A stretch of 20,229 bases of DNA, from contig CAUABY010000009.1 of NCBI GenBank assembly GCA_958427375.1, positions 1-20,229 on the forward strand, written 5' to 3'. Below are positions 1 to 5,964 of the stretch, in pieces (position 1 is the first letter of the stretch; the number at the start of each line of letters is the position of its first letter). The DNA comes from an uncultured Eubacteriales bacterium (GTDB lineage Bacteria; Bacillota; Clostridia; Oscillospirales; Oscillospiraceae). The position numbers were made by a program, and so were the translations under genes. The notes under the pieces were generated by a model, which was not told where the DNA came from, did no database searches, and saw nothing but the letters and a program-made list of their open reading frames with translations.

Positions 1-315
1 AAAAGAAAATATCTCTGCGCAGAAAAGCATACCAAATGTTTTCTCGTCAGTGCTTTCGTCTGCTCTTGTTTCCCCTTTGACTGAATATATACAGACCGGT
101 GCAATAGTAAAATCCACCGCCCCCGTTTCCTCTGTCAGTTCCCGCTTGGCGGCGGATAAGATATCCTCACCGCTTTCCCTGTGCCCTCCGGGGACTTCAT
201 AGGTATCTCTTTCTCTATGTTTGCAAAATATCCATTTACCATTTGTTTTGGAGATAATAACCGCAAACTTCAACAAGTAATCATCTATGCTGTCATAAAA
301 CTTTACCTCTGTCAA
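1..315 (-). CDS. NUDIX hydrolase, 3' end cut by window edge
   Basis: Partial gene; the first 105 codons are present and the frame runs off the window at position 1. It hydrolyses a nucleoside-diphosphate-X type substrate, which cannot be named from the sequence. The Nudix box is complete at residues 44-66: G44, E50, R58-E59-L60, E62-E63, G65. Residues 39-43 (YEVPG) lead into it, as in small MutT-like clostridial proteins. No ATG is available in frame near the N-terminus. I chose the TTG at 315-313 because GGGAGG lies about 10 nt upstream and the protein then begins MTEVKFYDSIDD. It lies 52 nt downstream of the yifB-like stop codon on the same strand, so it is probably the last visible member of that operon. 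Family assignment is firm; substrate and exact start are not. Confidence 0.85.
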   Translation of the reverse strand, partial: MTEVKFYDSIDDYLLKFAVIISKTNGKWIFCKHRERDTYEVPGGHRESGEDILSAAKRELTEETGAVDFTIAPVCIYSVKGETRADESTDEKTFGMLFCAEIFSF

Positions 316-367
316 CTATAATAGCCCTCCCAGCTTGCAGCCTGCCGCTTATTTATCCTCACAGGCG

Positions 368-1882
368 TCACGCCTCAAAGTCATAGCTCCTGTACTGCAC
401 GGCCTCTGCGATATGCTCGCTCTCTATCGTCTCGCTCCCGGCAAGGTCGGCGATGGTGCGGGAAACCCTGAGTATGCGGTCATAACTGCGGGCGGACATG
501 TGCATCGTGTCAAAGGCCATGCGCAATAGCTCCTCACCCTCGTCCGTTATCTGGCACACCTCACCGAGCGCGCGCCCGGTTATGCGCGCGTTGCACATGG
601 TGCCGTCTCCGCTGTAGCGGCGGCGCTGGATTTGCCGCGCCGCGTCCACGCGCTTTTTAATCTCCGCGGAGCTCTCGGCGGGTGCTTTGCGCTTTAGCTC
701 GTCGTACTCCAGCGCGGGCACTTCAACAATGATATCAATTCTGTCCAGCAGCGGGCCGGATATTCTGCCCTGATAGCGGCGCACATCCTTCGCCGAGCAG
801 CGGCAGCGCCCGGAGGGATGCCCGTACCAGCCGCACTTGCATGGGTTCATTGCGCAAACGAGCATAAACCGGCTCGGAAAGCTGACGCTGCCCGACACGC
901 GCGAGACCGTGACCTCGCCGTCCTCCATCGGCTGGCGCAGTATCTCCAGCACGTCACGCTGAAACTCCGGCAGCTCGTCCAGAAACAGCACGCCGTTGTG
1001 CGCAAGGCTTATCTCGCCCGGACGCGGCACCGTGCCGCCGCCGGACAGCCCCGCCGCCGACACCGTGTGATGCGGAGCGCGAAATGGGCGCTGTGCCACA
1101 ATTGGGTTTGCCCCGCTCGTCAACCCCGCGACGGAGTGGATCTCTGTGGTCTCAATTATCTCCTGCCTGCTCATGTCCGGCAGTATGCCCGGCAGGCGCT
1201 TTGCCATCATCGACTTGCCCGCGCCCGGCGGGCCGATGATGAGGATGTTGTGCCCACCCGCGGCCGCAATCTCAAACGCGCGCTTGACATTCTCCTGACC
1301 CTTGACATCGGCAAAGTCCGGCAGCGGCTCCCGCCGCACCGTGGTATCGGGCGCGGTGGTCGGCTCTATGAGTGCCTCACCGCGCAGATGCGCCGCAAGC
1401 TGCGCCACATTTTTTACTCCGTACACCGTCACGCCGTCGGCAAAGGCGGCTTCACGCGCGTTCGCTTCCGGCACAAAGAGCCGCTTTATTCCTCCGCGCT
1501 CGGCCGCAATCGCCATAGGCAGCACACCCGCGACCGCGCGCAGTTCCCCCGTCAATGACAGTTCGCCCACGAAGGCGCAGTCCGCCCCCGGCTGGGGCAG
1601 CTCGTTTGCGGCCGCGACAATGCCCACGAACATCGGCAGATCATACACCGTGCCCGACTTCTTCTTGTCCGCCGGGGCAAGGTTCACAGTCATGCGGCTG
1701 ACCGGGAAGCTGAAGCCGTTATTCTTTATTGCCGCGCGCACACGCTCGCGCGCTTCCTTGACCGCCGCGTCCGGCAGGCCGACAATATCAAAACTTGGCA
1801 GGCCGGAGGATATGTACACCTCAAGCAGCACCTCATATCCGCCCACGCCGGTCACACCCAGACTCTTGACAGCGGAAAACAT
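368..1882 (-). CDS. YifB/ComM-family AAA+ ATPase (Mg-chelatase-like)
   Basis: 504-residue cytoplasmic AAA+ protein of the YifB/ComM family. Characterised members (ComM) are hexameric helicases promoting branch migration during natural transformation; the role here is inferred from family only. The N-terminal ChlI-like domain fills residues 1-170 (SGLPSFDIVGLPDAAVKE near 26-43, NLAPAD near 67-72). Walker A GPPGAGKS is at 217-224 and Walker B VLFLDE at 298-303. RPFRAPHHT (265-273) and the Cys-rich NPCKCG stretch with a following CRC (about 347-362) are family hallmarks, and GPLLDRID (376-383) carries a likely sensor/arginine. The C-terminus is the Mg-chelatase C domain. The ATG at 1882 is preferred over one seven codons upstream because AGGAGG sits 7 nt before it. 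It follows aspS on the same strand, separated by a hairpin. Confidence 0.93.
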   Translation of the reverse strand: MFSAVKSLGVTGVGGYEVLLEVYISSGLPSFDIVGLPDAAVKEARERVRAAIKNNGFSFPVSRMTVNLAPADKKKSGTVYDLPMFVGIVAAANELPQPGADCAFVGELSLTGELRAVAGVLPMAIAAERGGIKRLFVPEANAREAAFADGVTVYGVKNVAQLAAHLRGEALIEPTTAPDTTVRREPLPDFADVKGQENVKRAFEIAAAGGHNILIIGPPGAGKSMMAKRLPGILPDMSRQEIIETTEIHSVAGLTSGANPIVAQRPFRAPHHTVSAAGLSGGGTVPRPGEISLAHNGVLFLDELPEFQRDVLEILRQPMEDGEVTVSRVSGSVSFPSRFMLVCAMNPCKCGWYGHPSGRCRCSAKDVRRYQGRISGPLLDRIDIIVEVPALEYDELKRKAPAESSAEIKKRVDAARQIQRRRYSGDGTMCNARITGRALGEVCQITDEGEELLRMAFDTMHMSARSYDRILRVSRTIADLAGSETIESEHIAEAVQYRSYDFEA

Positions 1883-1901
1883 TGGCAAGCCTCCTTTGCA
1901 C

Positions 1902-1937
1902 AAAAGTCGTCAGCGAAAGGCTTTGCGGACGACTTTT
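1902..1937 (-). terminator. Hairpin between aspS and the yifB-like gene
   Basis: Perfect 10-bp inverted repeat: AAAAGTCGTC at 1902-1911 and GACGACTTTT at 1928-1937, with a 16-nt interior holding a weaker AAAG/CTTT pairing. It lies just after the aspS stop and just before the yifB-like RBS. On the minus strand the distal arm ends in four T residues, so a weak terminator or attenuator is possible, but there is no long U tract. The arm contains GCTGACGAC, which is shared with the structure upstream of PBP2. Confidence 0.5.
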
Positions 1938-1949
1938 ATAGTCTTTTTA

Positions 1950-3734
1950 TTACTCTTCAAGCTCGCCGACAAGCGCGATGTGCAGCTCGTCAAGCTGTTT
2001 CTGCTCGACAGTGGAGGGCGCGCCCATCATAATGTCGGCCGCGTTCTTGTTCATGGGGAAAGGTATAATCTCGCGGATGCTGTCCTCACCGGCGAGGAGC
2101 ATGACCATGCGGTCAACACCCGGCGCGATGCCGGCGTGAGGGGGAGCGCCATAGCAGAAAGCGTTGTACATGGCGGGGAACTTCTTCTTCACGTCCTCTT
2201 CGCCAAGGCGCACCATCTCAAAGGCCTTAATCATTATCTCCGGGTCATGGTTACGCACAGCGCCGGAGCTGAGCTCAACACCGTTGCAGACAAGGTCATA
2301 CTGGTCGGCGGTGATGGTAAGCGGGTCAACCTCGCCGCGCTCCGCCGCGAGCAGCACATTAAGGCCGCCTGCCGGCATGGAGAACGGGTTGTGGCAGAAC
2401 TCCAGCTCGCCGGACTCCTCGCCAATCTCGTACATTGGGAAGTCGACTATCCAGCAGAACTCATAGCGCTCCTTATTCATATGGTTGGGGCAGGCCGCGC
2501 CGAGCATCTTGAGCATAACGCCGGCGGTTTTCTGTGCCTGCTCTTTCCTGCCGGTGGCAATGCCGACAAGGCAGTTGGGCTTGAGCTCAAGCGCGCGGGT
2601 CAGCTCCTCGGCACGGTCGGCCACAAACTTGGCAACGCCGCCCGCAAGCTGGCCGTGCTCATCGACCTTGAACCAGTAGGGCTTTGCGCCCGTCTGAACC
2701 TCAACATCGGTGCAGAGCTTGTCTATGTTCTTTCTCGTCAGCTCGCAGTCGCTGACAACGACAGCCTTGACAAGGCCGTTTTCCTCGTTAAAGGGGGCAA
2801 AGTCAGTGCCGCGTGTGAGCGCGGTGATATCCTCAACGTGCAAATCAATGCGGAGGTCCGGCTTATCACTGCCGTAACGCTCCATCGCCTCAAGATAGGG
2901 GATACGCTTGAACGGCGCGGAGGAGGCAACATTGTAGGTGCCGAACCTGGCGAAGATGGGGGGCAGCACATCCTCAAGGACGGCGAAAACATCCTCCTGC
3001 GTGGCAAATGCCATCTCCATATCGAGCTGGTAGAACTCGCCGGGCGAACGGTCGCCGCGCGCGTCCTCATCGCGGAAGCAGGGGGCTATCTGGAAGTAGC
3101 GGTCGAAGCCGGACACCATCAAAAGCTGCTTGAACTGCTGAGGTGCCTGCGGCAGGGCATAGAACTTGCCGGGGTGCTTTCTCGCGGGGACAAGGTAGTC
3201 GCGCGCGCCCTCAGGGGAAGAGGCGGTGAGAATGGGCGTGGTAATCTCAAGAAAACCGTGCTCAATCATCGACTGGCGCAGAGCGGCGATAACGTTGCAG
3301 CGCAGGATTATGTTCTTTTTCACCGCGGGGTTTCTCAAGTCAAGGTAGCGGTACTTAAGGCGCGCGGTCTCGTCGGCCTCGCGGCTGCGGTTGATTTCAA
3401 AGGGCAGCTCGTTGTAGCGGCACTTGCCAAGAATCTCAATCTTTTCCGGCACGACCTCGATATCGCCGGTGGCGAGCTTGGGATTTTTGCTCGCGCGCTC
3501 GCGCACGGTGCCTTCAACGGAGATGGTGGACTCCTTATTCACGCTCTTGACGACCTTCATCATATCCTCGCTCTCAACGACAATCTGAGTGGTGCCGTAA
3601 AAGTCGCGCAGGACGACGAAGGCAAAGTTGCTGCCTACCTCACGAACATTTTCCATCCAGCCGACGAGCTTAACCTTCTCACCGGCGTTTTCGAGCCGAA
3701 GCTCATTGCAGTTGTGTGTACGGGACTGAAACAT
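1950..3734 (-). CDS. aspS: Aspartyl-tRNA synthetase
   Basis: 594-residue class II aminoacyl-tRNA synthetase that charges tRNA-Asp. Layout: N-terminal OB-fold anticodon-binding domain (about 1-105), catalytic core with the SPEGARDYLVP segment at 173-183, motif 2 CFRDED at 219-224, a GAD-type insertion in the middle (about 290-420, with VDFPM at 430-434 just after), and motif 3 APGVDRMVMLLAG at 537-549. Length matches bacterial AspRS. The OB-fold lacks the usual RRRDxGG signature and reads ENVREVGSN at 28-36 before LRD (42-44). Start ATG at 3734 has an AGAGAGG-like RBS about 8 nt upstream. It lies downstream of hisS across a 185-nt hairpin-rich gap. Whether it is discriminating or also charges tRNA-Asn cannot be decided here. 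Confidence 0.97.
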   Translation of the reverse strand: MFQSRTHNCNELRLENAGEKVKLVGWMENVREVGSNFAFVVLRDFYGTTQIVVESEDMMKVVKSVNKESTISVEGTVRERASKNPKLATGDIEVVPEKIEILGKCRYNELPFEINRSREADETARLKYRYLDLRNPAVKKNIILRCNVIAALRQSMIEHGFLEITTPILTASSPEGARDYLVPARKHPGKFYALPQAPQQFKQLLMVSGFDRYFQIAPCFRDEDARGDRSPGEFYQLDMEMAFATQEDVFAVLEDVLPPIFARFGTYNVASSAPFKRIPYLEAMERYGSDKPDLRIDLHVEDITALTRGTDFAPFNEENGLVKAVVVSDCELTRKNIDKLCTDVEVQTGAKPYWFKVDEHGQLAGGVAKFVADRAEELTRALELKPNCLVGIATGRKEQAQKTAGVMLKMLGAACPNHMNKERYEFCWIVDFPMYEIGEESGELEFCHNPFSMPAGGLNVLLAAERGEVDPLTITADQYDLVCNGVELSSGAVRNHDPEIMIKAFEMVRLGEEDVKKKFPAMYNAFCYGAPPHAGIAPGVDRMVMLLAGEDSIREIIPFPMNKNAADIMMGAPSTVEQKQLDELHIALVGELEE

Positions 3735-3919
3735 GATTTTTCCCTCTCTTTATCAAAAAATATTGATTAATACTCATTTCTGATTAAAATCTTCAATTTT
3801 AATCAGAGCTTTTGAAGCATCTAAGAGCCGGGCAGCGCTCGGTTCGCGCTTCAAAAAACGTCTCATACGAAATCTACGCCGCCGCTGCGGCGGCTATTAA
3901 AACATTTTCAATGTTTTAG
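3735..3919. repeat. Hairpin-rich intergenic region between hisS and aspS
   Basis: 185 nt with no gene. It is a chain of inverted repeats: an 11-bp hairpin with arms at 3780-3790 and 3796-3806 (CTGATTAAAAT and complement); arms TTTTGAAGC (3810-3818) and GCTTCAAAA (3848-3856) enclosing a smaller GC-rich stem; a GC palindrome at 3878-3894 with 8-bp arms around one T; and a 9-bp hairpin TAAAACATT/AATGTTTTA at 3898-3918, one base past the hisS stop. The last could act as a weak hisS terminator on the minus strand. The word ATGAGAC occurs on the minus strand at 3860-3866. The layout resembles the gap upstream of maf. Confidence 0.75.
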
Positions 3920-5287
3920 TCAGATTTCAGTACAATCAATGATAATCGGGCGCTCGTTGCGCGCGGCAACAGCTGCCTTGATGTGCGCGGCGGCCTCGGC
4001 GGTACTGAGCTTATTCTGCTCGCCCGTCTGCATGTCCTTAACCGACAGCAGCTTCTCCGCAATCTCATCCTCGCCCACAAAAACGGCAAAGGGCACGCCA
4101 ATCTTGTCGGCATAGTTCATCTTGGCCTTGAACTTTTTCTTCTCGCTGTATAGCTGCACACGAATTCCCTCCGCGCGCAGAGCGGCGGCGGCGGAGACGG
4201 CATAGCTCAAATCCTCCGTCATGGGCAGCACCAGCGCGTCACAGGGCGCGCTCACAAGCTCGTCGGACAGCAGTCCCTGCTCGCCCAAAACATAGAAAAG
4301 CCGCGTAAGGCCGATGGATATGCCCACACCCGGAAGCTGCTTATCGGTGTAGTACTCGGCGAGGTTATCATAGCGTCCGCCGGAGCAGACAGAGCCTATC
4401 TCCGGGTGCTCGGTCATCTCGGTCTCGTACACAGTACCGGTGTAGTAGTCAAGCCCGCGCGCGATTGTGAGGTCTATGGCGAAGTTCTCCTCCGGCACGC
4501 CGAAGTCCGCAAGATACCTTGTCACGGCAATCAGCTCATCAAGCCCCAAATCAAAGGTCGCGTCCATGCCGCGGTAGCGCTCAAGCGACTCTATAACCTG
4601 CGCGTTCGTGCCCTTGATGGCCATGAAGTCAAGCACGTTGTCCGCCTTGCAGGGCAGCATCTTAACCTCGTCAATCAGCAGCTGCTTGACCTTTTCTGAG
4701 CCGATTTTGTCCAGCTTATCCACGGTGCGCATTATATCTCCCGCGCGCTCGCTCATGCCGTTTATGGCGTAAAATCCATTCAGGAGCTTGCGGTTGTTCA
4801 CGCGAATCTTGAACTTTTTCAGCCCCAGCGCGGAGAAAGTGTCATATATAATGGCGGGAATCTCGGCCTCATTTATGATGTCGAGCTTACCGTCGCCGAT
4901 TATGTCGATATCAGCCTGATAGAATTCCCTGAAGCGGCCGCGTTGGGCGCGCTCGCCGCGATAGACCTTGCCTATCTGGTAGCGGCGGAAAGGAAAGCTC
5001 AATTCAGAATAGTGCGCCGCGACATACTTTGCCAGCGGCACGGTCAAATCAAAGCGCAGTGCCAAATCACTGTCGCCCTTGGTGAAGCGGTAAATCTGCT
5101 TTTCAGTGTCCCCGCCGCCCTTGGCCAGCAGCACCTCTGCCGCCTCGATAACCGGGGTATCAAGCGGGGTGAAGCCATAGGAGGAGTAGGTTTTTCTCAG
5201 CTTCTCCTTGATGCGCTCCATCTTCATCTGCTCTCCGGGCACAAGCTCCATAAAGCCCGAAAGAGTACGCGGTGAAACCTTTGCCAT
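3920..5287 (-). CDS. hisS: Histidyl-tRNA synthetase
   Basis: 455-residue class II synthetase that charges tRNA-His. Visible motifs: ALRFDLTVP (76-84), motif 2 region VYRGERAQRGRFREFYQADI (108-127), histidine motif RGLDYYTGTVYE (277-288), CSGGRYD (301-307) and motif 3 GVGISIGLTRL (320-330). A C-terminal anticodon-binding domain occupies about 350-440 (DALVLPM, AVFVGEDEIA). The ALRFDLT and QRGRFREFYQ signatures are those of the HisRS branch shared with Bacteroidota and eukaryotes, rather than the ALRPEGT/AGRYRQFHQ form of E. coli. Start ATG at 5287, with AAAGGA about 11 nt upstream. The 130-nt leader contains no T-box consensus. Downstream comes aspS, a common pairing in Firmicutes. Confidence 0.96.
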   Translation of the reverse strand: MAKVSPRTLSGFMELVPGEQMKMERIKEKLRKTYSSYGFTPLDTPVIEAAEVLLAKGGGDTEKQIYRFTKGDSDLALRFDLTVPLAKYVAAHYSELSFPFRRYQIGKVYRGERAQRGRFREFYQADIDIIGDGKLDIINEAEIPAIIYDTFSALGLKKFKIRVNNRKLLNGFYAINGMSERAGDIMRTVDKLDKIGSEKVKQLLIDEVKMLPCKADNVLDFMAIKGTNAQVIESLERYRGMDATFDLGLDELIAVTRYLADFGVPEENFAIDLTIARGLDYYTGTVYETEMTEHPEIGSVCSGGRYDNLAEYYTDKQLPGVGISIGLTRLFYVLGEQGLLSDELVSAPCDALVLPMTEDLSYAVSAAAALRAEGIRVQLYSEKKKFKAKMNYADKIGVPFAVFVGEDEIAEKLLSVKDMQTGEQNKLSTAEAAAHIKAAVAARNERPIIIDCTEI

Positions 5288-5325
5288 GTTTTACTAATTC
5301 CTTTCGCTTACTGCAAAATTACATC

Positions 5326-5410
5326 CAGCCCCCGCAAAGGGGGCTGAATCGTCAGTGCCGTATTTGTCAGTGTGGTGTAAGCCGTCTCATACTGATTTTA
5401 TTATCAGTAT
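5326..5410. repeat. Two hairpins in the mgsA-hisS intergenic gap
   Basis: The 130-nt gap holds an 8-bp GC hairpin (arms 5326-5333 and 5339-5346, five C against five G, loop GCAAA) and an 8-bp hairpin ATACTGAT/ATCAGTAT (5389-5396 and 5403-5410, loop TTTATT). The latter abuts the mgsA stop and overlaps ATGAGAC (minus strand, 5384-5390). T residues lie on the wrong side of the second hairpin for a minus-strand terminator. No T-box, riboswitch or small ORF was recognised. Confidence 0.7.
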
Positions 5411-5417
5411 CAAAAAA

Positions 5418-5822
5418 TCAAATCTTCTGCGGGTTGACGATGTTGCGCCAGTCGAGGTCGCCCCTGCGCAGGCCCTGCACAAGCACCTCCGCCGTGGCGG
5501 CGTTGGTGGCAAAGGGAATCTGATACTGGTCGCACAAGCGCTCTATCTTGTTGATATCGTCAAAGCCGCGGGGATTAGCCGGGTCGCAGAAGAAGATTAC
5601 AAGGTCAATCTCATTGAAGGATATGCGCGCGCCAATCTGCTGGGCGCCGCCCTGATCCGCGTGGAGGTAGAGAGTAATTGGCAGACCTGTTGCTTCTGAG
5701 ACGAGCTTTCCGGTGACATGGGTCGCGCATAGGGAATGTTCCGCTAAAATTCCGCAGTAAGCGATGCAGAACTGAACCATCAGTTCCTTTTTCCTGTCAT
5801 GTGCCATCAGTGCAATATTCAT
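5418..5822 (-). CDS. Methylglyoxal synthase-like protein, active site degenerate
   Basis: 134 residues, clearly in the MgsA family by length and by ALMAHDRKKELM (4-15), GKLVSEATG (38-46), GGxQQIGA (58-65), IDLVIFF (72-78), ATNAATAE (105-112) and the clostridial C-terminus GDLDWRNIVNP (121-131). True MgsA converts dihydroxyacetone phosphate to methylglyoxal. Here the Asp of GGDQQ (E. coli Asp71) is Ala60, the GTTG phosphate loop reads HVTG (35-38), the SG pair before GG becomes HA (54-55), and the PHDPD segment carrying His98 reads RGFDD (85-89), one residue shorter overall. His8 and Lys12 remain. I therefore doubt that it makes methylglyoxal; a regulatory or ligand-binding role is possible. 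GGAG precedes the ATG, and a good promoter lies 57 nt upstream. The ORF is intact. Confidence 0.88.
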   Translation of the reverse strand: MNIALMAHDRKKELMVQFCIAYCGILAEHSLCATHVTGKLVSEATGLPITLYLHADQGGAQQIGARISFNEIDLVIFFCDPANPRGFDDINKIERLCDQYQIPFATNAATAEVLVQGLRRGDLDWRNIVNPQKI

Positions 5823-5878
5823 GGTACTCTCCGTTTCATTCTTCTATGTTTCTTATATTTCTCAAATAAGCCATTGTT

Positions 5879-5907
5879 ATTATAAACACAATTTCTTCAG
5901 ACTGCAA
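5879..5907 (-). promoter_or_regulatory. Sigma-A-type promoter for the mgsA-like gene
   Basis: Minus strand: -35 TTGCAG (5907-5902), 17-bp spacer, -10 TATAAT (5884-5879, a perfect match). The surrounding DNA is strongly AT-rich compared with the genes. This places the mgsA-like gene under its own promoter, separate from PBP2, which ends at 5965. Confidence 0.7.
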
Positions 5908-5964
5908 CAGCATTTTTCGCAATTTTAAGTATTTTTACTGCCCAAAACCCAATTTATACCATTT

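Noticed and set aside
1883..1903. Upstream ATG start for the yifB-like gene at 1903
   Set aside because: The AGGAGG ribosome-binding site lies between the two ATGs, so only the one at 1882 is used; the family also begins MFSAV or similar.
1302..3770. 822-codon plus-strand open frame across yifB and aspS
   Set aside because: It is antisense to two firmly identified genes, shows no family motifs, and follows from GC-rich codon use leaving few stops on the opposite strand.
3735..3919. CRISPR array or integron attC site in the repeat-rich gaps
   Set aside because: The repeats are inverted pairs of different sequence, not regularly spaced direct repeats, and no integrase or cas gene is near.
5288..5417. 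T-box riboswitch upstream of hisS
   Set aside because: hisS-aspS operons often have one, but the T-box consensus AGGGTGGNACCGCG is absent on either strand and the hairpins do not resemble antiterminator stems.
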